Of a DNA stretch of 58,904 bases, positions 16,786 to 26,206 are shown piece after piece. The stretch covers positions 49,431 through 108,334 of the forward strand of contig DUAT01000057.1 in the NCBI GenBank assembly GCA_012960755.1, in the 5' to 3' direction. The stretch comes from Gammaproteobacteria bacterium. GTDB taxonomy: Bacteria; Pseudomonadota; Gammaproteobacteria; Pseudomonadales; Azotimanducaceae_A. The first letter of the stretch is position 1. Each line of letters starts with the position of its first letter. Position numbers and translations under genes: made by a program. The notes beneath the pieces were generated by a model. The model was given only the letters and a program-made list of their open reading frames with translations. It was not told where the DNA came from and did not search any database.

Positions 16786-17787
16786 ATGAATGCACTGATT
16801 GAGGCCGCCAACGTTCCGAGAATACAGCTGGCCAGGCTACCTACCCCCCTTGTTCCCCTTCGAAGATTTAGCCAGAAGCACAACATCCCCACTATCTGGC
16901 TCAAACGTGATGACCTCACGGACACAGCTGCCAGTGGCAATAAACTGCGCAAACTTGAATTTACCATCGCCCAGGCACTGCAGCAAGGGGCATCCACGCT
17001 GATCACGATTGGCGGGGTTCAATCCAATCATTGCAGGGCTACGGCGATCATCGCCAGCCAATTAGGTTTGAAATCCCACCTGGTTTTACGGGGCAGGAAG
17101 ACTTCACCCGCTGACGGCAATCTGCTGCTGGATGAACTGGTGGGTGCCAGAATTACTTATGTTTCAACAGCCGAGTACGCCGATATCGACCAGATCATTT
17201 CCGAGCTGATGAGGGCATATCGTGAACAGGGCGAAGTGCCTTACGCGATTCCAATAGGCGCGAGCGATGAGATTGGTTTATGGGGTTACATTGAAGCGAG
17301 CCGTGAACTTCAACTGGATTTTGAAAATGCCAATATTGAACCCGGCTACGTGGTCTCAGCCGCTGGTTCGGGGGGTACGGCAGGAGGCTTGATTTTAGGT
17401 CACCAGCTCTATGCGCTGAACAATGAGGTTTATTCCTTCAATGTTTGTGACGATGAGGCTTATTTTATCCGGAAAATTGGCGCTGATTTCCAGTCCTGGC
17501 GTAAAAGATATGAAATACCCATTAATATCAATAATTTAAAGATAAATATTGTCGACCGATATGTCGGTCCGGGGTACGGTAAAGCCGAGCCTCCGGTTAT
17601 TGAATGCATAAAGGACCTGGCGAGAACCGAAGGTGTGATTCTGGACCCGGTATACACCGGCAAAGCATTCCAGGGCTTGATGACTGAGCTCGGCAGCGGC
17701 AGCTTCTCAACCTCGAACGACATTGTGTTTATACATACGGGTGGGATATTTGGGCTTTTCCCTCAAAAAGACACATTTGTGAGTTAA
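16786..17787 (+). CDS. PLP-dependent D-cysteine desulfhydrase / ACC deaminase family protein
   Basis: About 333 residues when started at the ATG at 16786 (MNALIEAANV); the frame is open from 16723, inside the thioesterase gene. It is a fold-type II PLP enzyme. The PLP lysine lies in ASGNKLRKLEF, and IGGVQSNHCRATA forms the substrate/phosphate region; GSGGTAGGLILG is the phosphate-cradle loop. Homologues split D-cysteine to pyruvate, sulfide and ammonia, or deaminate ACC. Telling the two apart needs alignment, but the desulfhydrase or a broader D-amino-acid role is more common in marine bacteria. Confidence 0.85.
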   Translation: MNALIEAANVPRIQLARLPTPLVPLRRFSQKHNIPTIWLKRDDLTDTAASGNKLRKLEFTIAQALQQGASTLITIGGVQSNHCRATAIIASQLGLKSHLVLRGRKTSPADGNLLLDELVGARITYVSTAEYADIDQIISELMRAYREQGEVPYAIPIGASDEIGLWGYIEASRELQLDFENANIEPGYVVSAAGSGGTAGGLILGHQLYALNNEVYSFNVCDDEAYFIRKIGADFQSWRKRYEIPININNLKINIVDRYVGPGYGKAEPPVIECIKDLARTEGVILDPVYTGKAFQGLMTELGSGSFSTSNDIVFIHTGGIFGLFPQKDTFVS

Positions 17788-18005
17788 GCCTGCCCGGACG
17801 AAGAATTTCGATTTCCCTGGTGTAATATCCTATGCAAAACGCACATTAAACAAGTCACTAAATGGCCAGCACACCGCACTAGACCCACAATTACCCTGTT
17901 GTCTAAATTAAATCTATGATTGAATCCACCCTCCACAAAGTTGGCAGCAAATTGCGAGTGCAACTGGCAGTAGAGCGAAAAAAAGGCGGTAGCGGCAGGA
18001 TTTTT

Positions 18006-18692
18006 ATGAAAAAGCTCAAACAGAGTCTTCTGTTGATGTGTATTATCTCAATGACCGGGTGTTCATACCTGGGGGGTGTGTTTGACCGTAATAAATGTAA
18101 GGGTGGCGACTGTGAAAGCGAGAGCTTGCTGAAAGACTCGACCGCAAACCAAAAATGGTATTGCTATGGCAAACAGGGTTCGAGTGAGTGGCAATGTGAG
18201 AACACTCGAGATGCTGGCAAAATCGCTGCTATAGTGCCTGAGGCAACGCCGCCGGATTCCGGATATCGGACAAATCGCACGCTGGAAACTGTACCGGAAG
18301 CACCATCGGAACCAGTTGTACAGCAATCAGTAGCCGAATCAGAACAGGAACCGGGACAGATACCGACTGAGCTCACAGCTGAAAGCATAATAGCCCCGAA
18401 TTCATTGCAGGATCATCCAAGAGAAGCCTACGCAGTCCAATTGCTCGCTATGCAAGACGAAGAAAAAATCCTCAACTTTGCTGAAACCAATGGCATCACA
18501 AAGCCTCTTTACACCCGCATTAGCAATCAGGGTCGCGAGTGGTTTGTTTTACTTCTCGGTATTTACCCCGATCGCCATGCAGCCATCGAAGCAAAAGAAA
18601 CTTGGGTACGAACCAGGAGCCTGGAGACGGAACCGTGGATCAGGCTGCTCGGCCCACTTCAGGATGCGGCACAATCGGCGAGAGACGGTTAA
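18006..18692 (+). CDS. SPOR-domain lipoprotein
   Basis: 228 residues from the ATG at 18006; the frame is open from 17916 but the signal peptide starts here. A lipoprotein signal ends at MTGC (Cys at about 18). A low-complexity, Glu/Pro-rich linker spans about residues 75-135. The C-terminal 75 residues (YAVQLLAMQDEEK to the end) have the SPOR pattern, which binds denuded peptidoglycan at division sites. A role in division or septal cell-wall metabolism is inferred. It ends 4 bp before the selA start, so it may be co-transcribed with selAB, though no functional link is known. The 218 bp before it show nothing recognisable. Confidence 0.8.
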   Translation: MKKLKQSLLLMCIISMTGCSYLGGVFDRNKCKGGDCESESLLKDSTANQKWYCYGKQGSSEWQCENTRDAGKIAAIVPEATPPDSGYRTNRTLETVPEAPSEPVVQQSVAESEQEPGQIPTELTAESIIAPNSLQDHPREAYAVQLLAMQDEEKILNFAETNGITKPLYTRISNQGREWFVLLLGIYPDRHAAIEAKETWVRTRSLETEPWIRLLGPLQDAAQSARDG

Positions 18693-18696
18693 CACC

Positions 18697-20085
18697 ATGT
18701 CCAATTCGACGCTGTCGAAGTTACCGGCCGTTGACAAGTTACTGGATCAGGCAACAGTGCTGGTCGATCAATATGGTCGACCGCTGGTGACTTCCTGTCT
18801 GCGTGAGGTTTTAAACGAAATCAGGTCTGGTGTACAGGCCGGAAAGATGGCTATCCCGAATTTATCCGTTATCATTGAAATGGCCACAGTCCGCTTGAAA
18901 AATACCCACGCGCCCAGCCTGAAACGAGTCATCAACCTGACGGGAACGGTTCTGCACACCAATCTCGGCAGGGCACCCCTACCCACAGCGGCCATCGAAT
19001 CAATAGTCCAGGTCGCCGCGGGATACAGCAACCTGGAATACGACCTGCAGCAAGGTCAAAGGGGCGACCGGGATACCCATATTGAATCGCTGATAAAAGA
19101 CATCACAGGTGCCGAAGCTGCCACCGTTGTTAACAACAATGCGGCGGCGGTTTTGCTGACGCTCAATACCCTGGCACTTCAAAAAGAAGTACCCGTCTCC
19201 CGTGGTGAGCTCGTCGAAATTGGCGGCTCATTTCGGATTCCGGAAGTAATGCAGCGAGCGGGCTGCCACCTTGTTGAAGTAGGTTCGACCAACCGCACCC
19301 ACGAATCCGACTACGAAAACGCCATTACTGCCAACACCGCGTTGCTGATGAAAGTGCACACCAGCAACTACGAAATCATGGGATTTACCCAGGATGTCAG
19401 TGATGAACAGGTTGCCAGGATTGCTGCTAAGCATAATCTGCCCTTCGTCACTGACCTGGGCAGCGGCACCCTGATTGATTTGAGGCACTGGGGATTGCCC
19501 TATGAACCCACGGTTCAGGCCACCCTGGACACAGGCGCAGACGTTATTACGTTCTCCGGTGACAAACTGTTGGGGGGCCCGCAATGCGGCATCATCGTGG
19601 GTAAGGAAAAGTTCATTTCCCAAATCAAAAGCAACCCAATGAAAAGGGCACTTCGGGTCGACAAAATGACCGTAGCGGCATTGTTCGAGGTCCTCAGACT
19701 TTATCTTGATCCGGACTCACTTGCTGAACAGTTACCGACACTTCACTATCTTTCCAAATCAGTTGACAAGATAAAGCAGATGGTTGATATCATTGTGCCT
19801 CGACTCAACGAGGCACTGGGCGGTTTCGCGGATGTATCCGGTGAGGCTTGCGAAAGCCAGATTGGCAGTGGTTCGCTGCCGATCAGCCTGCTGCCAAGTT
19901 ACGCTTTAAAAATCACTCCTTACGCTTCCGATCGAGGGCTGACAGATCTGGCGAGCAGCTTTCGATCCCTGCAAACTCCCATTATCGGCAGAATCAGAGA
20001 TGGTTCACTCTATTTTGATCTACGAACACTCGATAACGCAGATCTGTTCCTAATGCAGATACAGGACTTAAACCAGACCCAATGA
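18697..20085 (+). CDS. selA: L-seryl-tRNA(Sec) selenium transferase
   Basis: 462 residues from the ATG at 18697 (MSNSTLSKLPAVDKLL); the frame opens earlier, inside the lipoprotein gene, but homologues start here. SelA is a PLP enzyme forming a decamer; it converts Ser-tRNA(Sec) to Sec-tRNA(Sec) with selenophosphate. Seen are the N-terminal tRNA-binding region, VINLTGTVLHTNLGRAPLP, the cofactor region VVNNNAAAVLL and the PLP lysine in FSGDKLLGGPQ. The stop overlaps the selB start by 4 bp. No selD or selC lies within the window. Confidence 0.96.
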   Translation: MSNSTLSKLPAVDKLLDQATVLVDQYGRPLVTSCLREVLNEIRSGVQAGKMAIPNLSVIIEMATVRLKNTHAPSLKRVINLTGTVLHTNLGRAPLPTAAIESIVQVAAGYSNLEYDLQQGQRGDRDTHIESLIKDITGAEAATVVNNNAAAVLLTLNTLALQKEVPVSRGELVEIGGSFRIPEVMQRAGCHLVEVGSTNRTHESDYENAITANTALLMKVHTSNYEIMGFTQDVSDEQVARIAAKHNLPFVTDLGSGTLIDLRHWGLPYEPTVQATLDTGADVITFSGDKLLGGPQCGIIVGKEKFISQIKSNPMKRALRVDKMTVAALFEVLRLYLDPDSLAEQLPTLHYLSKSVDKIKQMVDIIVPRLNEALGGFADVSGEACESQIGSGSLPISLLPSYALKITPYASDRGLTDLASSFRSLQTPIIGRIRDGSLYFDLRTLDNADLFLMQIQDLNQTQ

Positions 20086-21953
20086 TTGTCGCTACCTCTG
20101 GCCATGTCGATCACGGCAAAACGCTTCTTGTACACGCCCTGACCGGCGTTGAAACTGATCGACTGGAAGAGGAAAAAAATCGCGGGCTCACCATCGATCT
20201 CGGTTTCGCCTATATGCACGATGATGAACAGAGCGTTGGGTTCATTGACGTCCCCGGACATATCAAATTCATCAGCAATATGCTGGCGGGTGTTGCCGCC
20301 ATTGATTTTGGCATGCTGGTGATCGCGGCAGATGATGGTCCGATGCCGCAAACCCTTGAACACCTGGCCATACTTGATTTGCTGGGGATTGATCGTGGGT
20401 GTATCGCACTGACCAAAGTGGACAGGGTAGACGGACAAAGATTGTCCGAGGCCAAGGTCGAAATTCAGAATCTTTTAAAACACACCGGATTTGAAGGCGT
20501 AGAGGTCTACCCGGTTTCCAGTGTATCCGGCGCTGGAATAAAATTGCTAAAAGATGCCCTGTGGTCTGCTTCCCAGGATATTCAATCCAGATCAAATGAA
20601 GGCAATTTCCGCCTGGCAATAGATCGAAGCTTTACCGTCAAGGGTTCGGGAAATGTGGTTACCGGTTCAGTCTTCTCAGGAGAGGTATCGGTCGGGGACG
20701 AACTCTGGTTGCTGCCGCATAAACGCCGTGTTCGTGTTCGCGCTATCCACCGGCAGAACCAAAATTCCTCCAAAGGACTCAGCGGTGACAGGTGCGCGAT
20801 TAATATTACCGGCAATATAGACCTGGAACTGATTAGTCGCGGTAACTGGCTGTCAGGGACACCGGACAGTCCACTGTCGAGTCGAATAGATGTCCATTTG
20901 AAGTTGCTCCCGGGCGAGTCCAGGCCACTACGACACTGGACGCCGATCCACTTTCATAGTGCAGCCAGTCATGCCACAGGCCGGGTTGCCACTCTGGAAT
21001 CCAGAGCCATGCAACCGGGCGAAGAACAAATGGTGCAAGTGGTACTCACAGAACGGCTCAACCTCTGTTTCGGCGACAGAGTGATTATCAGAGATCAATC
21101 AGCTTCCCGGACTCTAGGTGGCGGCACGGTCATTGATCCGTTTTCCCCGAATCGAGGTCGGGCAAAACCAAACAGAATCCGCCTGCTTCACACCATGCGC
21201 AACCCGAAACTGACGGATCGAATCCGTGAAATGCTGGCAATCAGCCCGGTGGGACTCGACGTTGAACAGCTAAAGGCAACTTTCAACCAACCACTCTTCT
21301 CTCCTGATGAACTTGGGACGATCGACGCAAACGGACTGCTGCACAGTGCCGATGCGATGAATAACATGACAAACACGATACTCACCGTCATTGGGCAGTG
21401 GCACAAACAGCATCCCGAGGATCACGGTATCACGGAACCTCAGTTACTTGGCCAGGTAGATTTACCCAGAACGCTGTTGAAATCTGCGACAGAACAATTA
21501 GTCAAAGACCGGAAACTGTTCCAGGTCGGGAACAAGATAAAGTTAGCCGATCATCGAGTGGAAATCGCCGGGCCGGAAAAATCACTGTGGCAGAAGGTTG
21601 AACCCATACTAAGAAAAGACCCGATGCGACCACCGGTAGTTCACGAACTCGCCAAGGCAGTCAACCTGCCTCCAGCTGCTGTCGATAAGTTGCTGAACAA
21701 CTGTGTAAAATTTGGCTTGATTATGAAACCAACTAAAAACAGATTCTTTCTACCCGAGGCTATCGATTCATTCAAGCAATTCGCGCTGGATCTCGCGGGT
21801 AACAGCGCCGAAGGTAAATTCACCGTCATTGAATACCGGGACAAAGCGGCTATTGGCCGAAACCTGGCGATTGAAATCCTGGAGTACCTGGACCACATCG
21901 GATTTACCCGGCGTTTGCAGGATTACCGAATAATACAGGATCGTTCTCGCTAA
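20082..21953 (+). CDS. selB: Selenocysteine-specific elongation factor
   Basis: 623 residues. It delivers Sec-tRNA(Sec) to UGA codons followed by a SECIS hairpin. The EF-Tu-like GTPase part has G1 GHVDHGKT, G3 DVPGH and G4 TKVD. Domains 2 and 3 follow to about residue 350. The C-terminal third has the winged-helix repeats that bind the SECIS RNA (last repeat around KFTVIEYRDKAAIGRNLAIEILEYLDHIGFTRR, given here only as the stretch near residues 585-617). Translationally coupled to selA. An intact pair implies at least one selenoprotein elsewhere in the genome. Confidence 0.96.
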   Translation: MIVATSGHVDHGKTLLVHALTGVETDRLEEEKNRGLTIDLGFAYMHDDEQSVGFIDVPGHIKFISNMLAGVAAIDFGMLVIAADDGPMPQTLEHLAILDLLGIDRGCIALTKVDRVDGQRLSEAKVEIQNLLKHTGFEGVEVYPVSSVSGAGIKLLKDALWSASQDIQSRSNEGNFRLAIDRSFTVKGSGNVVTGSVFSGEVSVGDELWLLPHKRRVRVRAIHRQNQNSSKGLSGDRCAINITGNIDLELISRGNWLSGTPDSPLSSRIDVHLKLLPGESRPLRHWTPIHFHSAASHATGRVATLESRAMQPGEEQMVQVVLTERLNLCFGDRVIIRDQSASRTLGGGTVIDPFSPNRGRAKPNRIRLLHTMRNPKLTDRIREMLAISPVGLDVEQLKATFNQPLFSPDELGTIDANGLLHSADAMNNMTNTILTVIGQWHKQHPEDHGITEPQLLGQVDLPRTLLKSATEQLVKDRKLFQVGNKIKLADHRVEIAGPEKSLWQKVEPILRKDPMRPPVVHELAKAVNLPPAAVDKLLNNCVKFGLIMKPTKNRFFLPEAIDSFKQFALDLAGNSAEGKFTVIEYRDKAAIGRNLAIEILEYLDHIGFTRRLQDYRIIQDRSR

Positions 21954-22051
21954 CGCTCGTGGCCAGCCCTGGCTACATGCTCAGTCCTAGTCGTAGACCC
22001 TGACATGGACAAGCTGTACACTAATGAAAATACCCCTTCGGGCCGATTGAC

Positions 22052-23206
22052 ATGGCTATTAAATGTACGCCCATGAGATACATGCTCCTGTTTTTTTGTT
22101 GCATGCTGCCGAGCATGGCAAATAGTGCAGTAAGCCAATTGCTGGATCGGCAGAATTTTCGTGCGTCGGTCTGCAACATTGCCGATCTGAAGGTTGAATT
22201 CCAAATTGATGAGGCGTTCGGGGAACCACTGGTCACTTCGAAAATGCGCTGGCTGGCCGGTCCGAATACCAATGCCAACTGCCTGTCCAGCCTGACTCAC
22301 CTCTGGCTGAAGGTTCGAACCGAATCAAGCTCGCTGCGCTACATAAAAGTCAGCCCGAAGATTACCGAATCCGGCGAGGCTTTTGGCAGGACGGCAACCG
22401 AATCCCCGAGCTGGAGTATGCTGTTCTGCCATCAGCCAACAGATTCTGCGGCTTGTGAGTCAGCAGTCGATGCCGAAAGATTGTATGCCAGTCATCTCAG
22501 ATTCGAGGGTGTCGAGGTCGTAACCGAAGCACAGGCTGTCTCCAATAGAACAGCACCCCAGGATCAGCCAGTGGCCAAGGGTCAGGCAGAGAGTGCAGGT
22601 TTTTCACTTGATTCACGGCTCTCGGATGTCATCGATAATGCTATGACCACGACGGACGCCAACGATGAACAAATCGGGGCCAAAGAGCCCGCGACGCTTG
22701 AAACCGATGAAGAAAAGGCGGTCAGATTCGCCACCCAGCAAGAGGAACATGCCGTTGTTGCAATGGACAATGTGGTATCTCTTATCAGCTCATCGTTAGC
22801 ACAGTACCGGGCCCCCGCACATGATTGCGAATCAGGCAGGACCATCGGAAACTGGGTTCAGGCCCAGGGTACATGCAATGTAAAATTTCGCAGTGAAACT
22901 GATCATCAGTACCTCTGTACTGACAACGGTTCACCAAAGGCGATTCGTTCTACCCAGAACGTCAGCATCAACCTTCGAACAGACTTGTCTCAAATTTCTG
23001 ATATTCGTGTTTCAGAGGACGGCTGGGCTGCACTGGTTCTGGAACTCAACAGTGACCTGCAATCCACATCAGAGGGTAATTACAAAACAAACCGCTGGCA
23101 ACTGGTGGTCGACTTTTCTTCGGACCAGCAAAAGCTGGACGATCTGGAACGATTTGCCAGTAGTCTTGTAACGCTGAAGGAGTTTTGCGAGGCGAGTCCT
23201 ACATAG
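22052..23206 (+). CDS. Exported protein of unknown function
   Basis: 384 residues. A signal peptide is seen after an alternative start at 22073 (MRYMLLFFCCMLPSMANSA), with cleavage after about NSA; the ATG at 22052 gives seven more residues. The mature protein has six to eight cysteines, spread in pairs (VCNIAD, ANCLSS, LFCHQP, AACES, DCESG, GTCNV, YLCTD, EFCEA), consistent with periplasmic disulfides. A low-complexity acidic linker lies at about 165-225. I do not recognise a family. It is co-directional with selB and with the next gene, which starts 110 bp later. Confidence 0.7.
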   Translation: MAIKCTPMRYMLLFFCCMLPSMANSAVSQLLDRQNFRASVCNIADLKVEFQIDEAFGEPLVTSKMRWLAGPNTNANCLSSLTHLWLKVRTESSSLRYIKVSPKITESGEAFGRTATESPSWSMLFCHQPTDSAACESAVDAERLYASHLRFEGVEVVTEAQAVSNRTAPQDQPVAKGQAESAGFSLDSRLSDVIDNAMTTTDANDEQIGAKEPATLETDEEKAVRFATQQEEHAVVAMDNVVSLISSSLAQYRAPAHDCESGRTIGNWVQAQGTCNVKFRSETDHQYLCTDNGSPKAIRSTQNVSINLRTDLSQISDIRVSEDGWAALVLELNSDLQSTSEGNYKTNRWQLVVDFSSDQQKLDDLERFASSLVTLKEFCEASPT

Positions 23207-23316
23207 CAGTCAGGTGTATGTTTCACGGCTGTCGCCCCATGGGAAGAAATTGCGACATCGGCGAACAACTAACCTGGAATTTCACAATAACCAGAACAAT
23301 AAAGAGGTGGTGTTTT

Positions 23317-24684
23317 TTGAGGACAGTAGTAGCGAGATTGCGCAGGCAGAGTGTCTTAGCGAGTATTTTTCTCACGTTAACGTTGAATACCGGCTTCGCC
23401 GTCGCAGAATCTGTGGCAATTTCTGAAAACCTGTCATTAGATGTTCAGGTCGATTTGTTGATGACCGAGTTGGCTCAGTACCTCAAAGTCGATGACAATC
23501 AGGGTATCGTGGATCTTGTCCCCCGCATTCGTGCCCTGGATATCGAAATACCCAATTCACTCTACTTTCTGGAAGCAAGGGCACTTTACCGCACGGGTCG
23601 CGCACTGGCTGCACGTGATCGTCTGCTCGCATATCTGGCCAATACCGGCAGAGAGGGTCGATACTATGATCAAGCGACTGAATTGCTATTGTCAGTAAGA
23701 AAAGAAGCAGAAATCCAGGAAGACCGGCGACGGGAGCAGGACCGCATAAAAGCGGAAGAACTTGCCCGGTCGGCTCAAAAAGCCCGTGGCCTTAGGCTGA
23801 GGGAAGCGCAATACTATCTGCAGCAGATTGGGTTTCGTCTTGCCACCGTCAATGGCCCATCCGATAAACCGACCCGGGAAGCATTAGCGGTCTACCAGGT
23901 TCGAAGAAGTTTAACCGTTAACGGTGACGTTACCGACGAAACCCTGGAATTGTTAAAGACCGAAGTACCTGACACCGATAATTGTGATGCCCTGGCAGCC
24001 TATGCGCGTCTTCCCGGGCAATGGGCAGTTCCACTGGAGCAAATTGCCCATGTTGCCGCTGTGCCTGCCTGCAACGATGCACTACGACGCTATCCGGACG
24101 TGATACGATTTCAGGTTCAGTATGCGCGATCACTGCTAGCTGCTGGTCGGTATGACGATGCACTAGGCGCAGCCAAACCCGCATCACACCTGGGTTATCC
24201 GGAAGCCGACACATTAATCGGCCAGATGCACGAAATGGGCGGATTCTCGAAAGCCGGTAAACCCGATTATTTCGAGGCGCTGCGTTGGTACAAGGTCGCA
24301 GCTGAAAAGGAATATCCTGAGGCGATCCTCAGCCTGGGTCGATTCCTGGAGCAAGGACAGGGAGGATACAAGCGTTCGACCACAGCTGCCCTGAATCGAT
24401 ACCTGCAGGCCGCGTACAAAAATTATCCACCCGCTCAGGTTACGCTGGGAAGCAGATACTCCAGCGGTACTGGTGTCTCAAGAAATTATGCCCGGGCCCT
24501 GGAACTATTCAACAGTGCCGCCATAGCCGGTTACCCGGACGGTCAATACAGACTTGGGGAGATGTATGAGAGAGGCCGGGGTCTAAAGCGCGACAAGACT
24601 GCCGCAATCGGCTGGTATCGTAAAGCAAGTGACCAGGGACACGTCGGTGCGAAACAGAAGCTTAGTCGTCTTGGTGGGCGCTAA
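23317..24684 (+). CDS. Periplasmic peptidoglycan-binding / Sel1-repeat protein
   Basis: 455 residues from a TTG at 23317, chosen because AGAGGTGG lies 7 bp upstream and the frame then gives a clean signal peptide (SVLASIFLTLTLNTGFAVAES). The frame is open from 23185. After a helical region (coiled, RREQDRIKAEELARSAQKAR at about 140-160) comes a peptidoglycan-binding-like domain (YYLQQIGFRLATVNGPSDKP...). The last 160 residues hold Sel1/TPR-like repeats (EALRWYKVAAEKEYPEA, ALNRYLQAAYKNYPPAQ, ALELFNSAAIAGYPDGQ, AIGWYRKASDQGHVGAK). Such proteins act as scaffolds at the cell wall. The 3' end overlaps nudC by 23 bp, convergent. Confidence 0.8.
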   Translation: MRTVVARLRRQSVLASIFLTLTLNTGFAVAESVAISENLSLDVQVDLLMTELAQYLKVDDNQGIVDLVPRIRALDIEIPNSLYFLEARALYRTGRALAARDRLLAYLANTGREGRYYDQATELLLSVRKEAEIQEDRRREQDRIKAEELARSAQKARGLRLREAQYYLQQIGFRLATVNGPSDKPTREALAVYQVRRSLTVNGDVTDETLELLKTEVPDTDNCDALAAYARLPGQWAVPLEQIAHVAAVPACNDALRRYPDVIRFQVQYARSLLAAGRYDDALGAAKPASHLGYPEADTLIGQMHEMGGFSKAGKPDYFEALRWYKVAAEKEYPEAILSLGRFLEQGQGGYKRSTTAALNRYLQAAYKNYPPAQVTLGSRYSSGTGVSRNYARALELFNSAAIAGYPDGQYRLGEMYERGRGLKRDKTAAIGWYRKASDQGHVGAKQKLSRLGGR

Positions 24685-25504
24685 CGCCCATCTGGGCGAG
24701 ATAGCTGTCTATCAGCCATCTTGAAATAGCAACCTTACCCGGAATACTGGGCAGCTGATCGATCTCGTACCACTGGGCATCGGCGATCTCTTCTTCCTGC
24801 AGCACAATCTCGCCAGAATCATATTCGGCTAAAAATCCCAGCATAAGAGAATTGGGAAATGGCCAGGATTGGCTACCCATGTACGCAAGGTTGCCCACGT
24901 TAACGCCAACTTCTTCTTTCACCTCTCGCCTCAGTGTTGCCTCTATTGATTCACCAGGCTCTACAAAGCCAGCGAGCGTACTGTACATACCGGCTGGGAA
25001 ACGATGATTGCGTGCCAGCAGCACCCGTTGTTTATCATGGACCAGGGTGATAATTGAAGGTGACAGTCGAGGATAGGAGTGAATGCGGCAACCCTCGCAG
25101 ATCATGGCGCGATCCGTCTCGTGCTGAACCGCTTTCATCCCACATCGGCCACAGTATTGATGAGTACGATACCAATCCAATATCTGAATGGCTCGCCCGG
25201 CAAGACCAAATATCAAATTGTCACACTTCCCAAACAAGCTTCTCAGGTTGTCTTTTTCTGAAGCACTTAAGTTGGTTTCGACAGCGAAACAGGCTGTACC
25301 TGTTAGATCACCCATGTAGTGGGATTGGATCAAGCCATCACGAATGGACTCGCTCAAGGTATCCACGGGAGACCATTGGCCATCGGAATCAAAATTCTGC
25401 AGTATGTCGGAACCGTCAAAGACAAAAAAATAGCTTTTGTCAATCTGCTCAGGTGCCATAACCTCCGCTATAAAACCTGTCTGTGCTACGGGCCAATTAG
25501 TCAT
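24662..25504 (-). CDS. nudC: NAD+ diphosphatase / RNA-decapping Nudix hydrolase NudC
   Basis: 280 residues. NudC hydrolyses NAD(H) and removes NAD caps from RNA. The zinc ribbon is CGRCG...CEGC (about 115-140), the Nudix box is GFVEPGESIEATLRREVKEE with VGV (about 180-202), and the NADH-pyrophosphatase tag SQSWPFPNSLMLGF follows. The start is the ATG at 25504, overlapping the dnaQ stop by one base (TAATG); an upstream ATG-like start at 25522 is possible. Its C-terminus overlaps the convergent Sel1-repeat gene. Confidence 0.93.
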   Translation of the reverse strand: MTNWPVAQTGFIAEVMAPEQIDKSYFFVFDGSDILQNFDSDGQWSPVDTLSESIRDGLIQSHYMGDLTGTACFAVETNLSASEKDNLRSLFGKCDNLIFGLAGRAIQILDWYRTHQYCGRCGMKAVQHETDRAMICEGCRIHSYPRLSPSIITLVHDKQRVLLARNHRFPAGMYSTLAGFVEPGESIEATLRREVKEEVGVNVGNLAYMGSQSWPFPNSLMLGFLAEYDSGEIVLQEEEIADAQWYEIDQLPSIPGKVAISRWLIDSYLAQMGVSAHQDD

Positions 25505-26205
25505 TACGGCAATGCCCTCCAAACTGAACGACCGGATAACTTGTCGATTTCGTCCAGTTTCTCTTCGTGCCTGGCGACTTCCTCAACACTGGCCTTTATC
25601 ACCTTAATTCTTGGACGACTGGTATCCAACCGATGAATCTGCTGGCTGGCCTGACTGTCTGTTTCTGTTCCCAGACTCAGCGAAACCTGTCCACCCGTTA
25701 GCAGCAGGTACACATCCGCGAGTATCTCAGCATCCAGCAGCGCACCATGCAACTCTCGCTGGGAGTTGTCTACCATATAACGTTTACACAATGCATCCAG
25801 ATTGTTTTTCTGTCCGGGATGTTTTTGTCTTGCGATTTCGAGGCTATCAATTATTCCGCAGTAGTCAGTTAATTTACCGAGAGACTCAGATACCAATTTC
25901 ATCTCATGATCAACGAAGGCAACATCAAATGCCGCGTTATGAATGACTAACTCGGCACCTTTGATAAACTCGCAGAAACCCTCCCAAACGTCTTTGAACA
26001 CCGGTTTGTCGTTCAGGAAATCACGGGTAATGCCATGAACTTCCAATGCGCCGTCATCAATATCTCTTTCGGGGTTAATGTATTGATGGAAGTGCCTTCG
26101 GGTGAGTTTCCGGTCAATGATCTCAACACATCCTACCTCAAGGATCCGATGCCCCCGCTCTACTTCTAATCCTGTTGTCTCAGTATCCAGTACTACCTGT
26201 CGCAC
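25504..26205 (-). CDS. dnaQ: DNA polymerase III epsilon subunit (proofreading exonuclease)
   Basis: 233 residues from a GTG at 26205, preceded by GGGGAG and starting 1 bp after the stop of the rnhA remnant; the frame is open to an upstream GTG at 26235. Exo motif I is VVLDTETTG, Exo II is HNAAFDVAFVDHE and Exo III is HGALLDAEILADVYL (DEDDh family). A beta-clamp-binding peptide, QVSLSL, occurs in GGQVSLSLG at about residue 180, as in other epsilon subunits. The C-terminal tail binds the alpha subunit. Part of methyltransferase - rnhA remnant - dnaQ - nudC. Confidence 0.95.
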   Translation of the reverse strand: MRQVVLDTETTGLEVERGHRILEVGCVEIIDRKLTRRHFHQYINPERDIDDGALEVHGITRDFLNDKPVFKDVWEGFCEFIKGAELVIHNAAFDVAFVDHEMKLVSESLGKLTDYCGIIDSLEIARQKHPGQKNNLDALCKRYMVDNSQRELHGALLDAEILADVYLLLTGGQVSLSLGTETDSQASQQIHRLDTSRPRIKVIKASVEEVARHEEKLDEIDKLSGRSVWRALP

Positions 26206-26206
26206 C

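Noticed and set aside
17788..18005. Search for tRNA-Sec near selA
   Set aside because: No acceptor/T-arm pattern of a 90+ nt tRNA was found here or in the spacer after selB.
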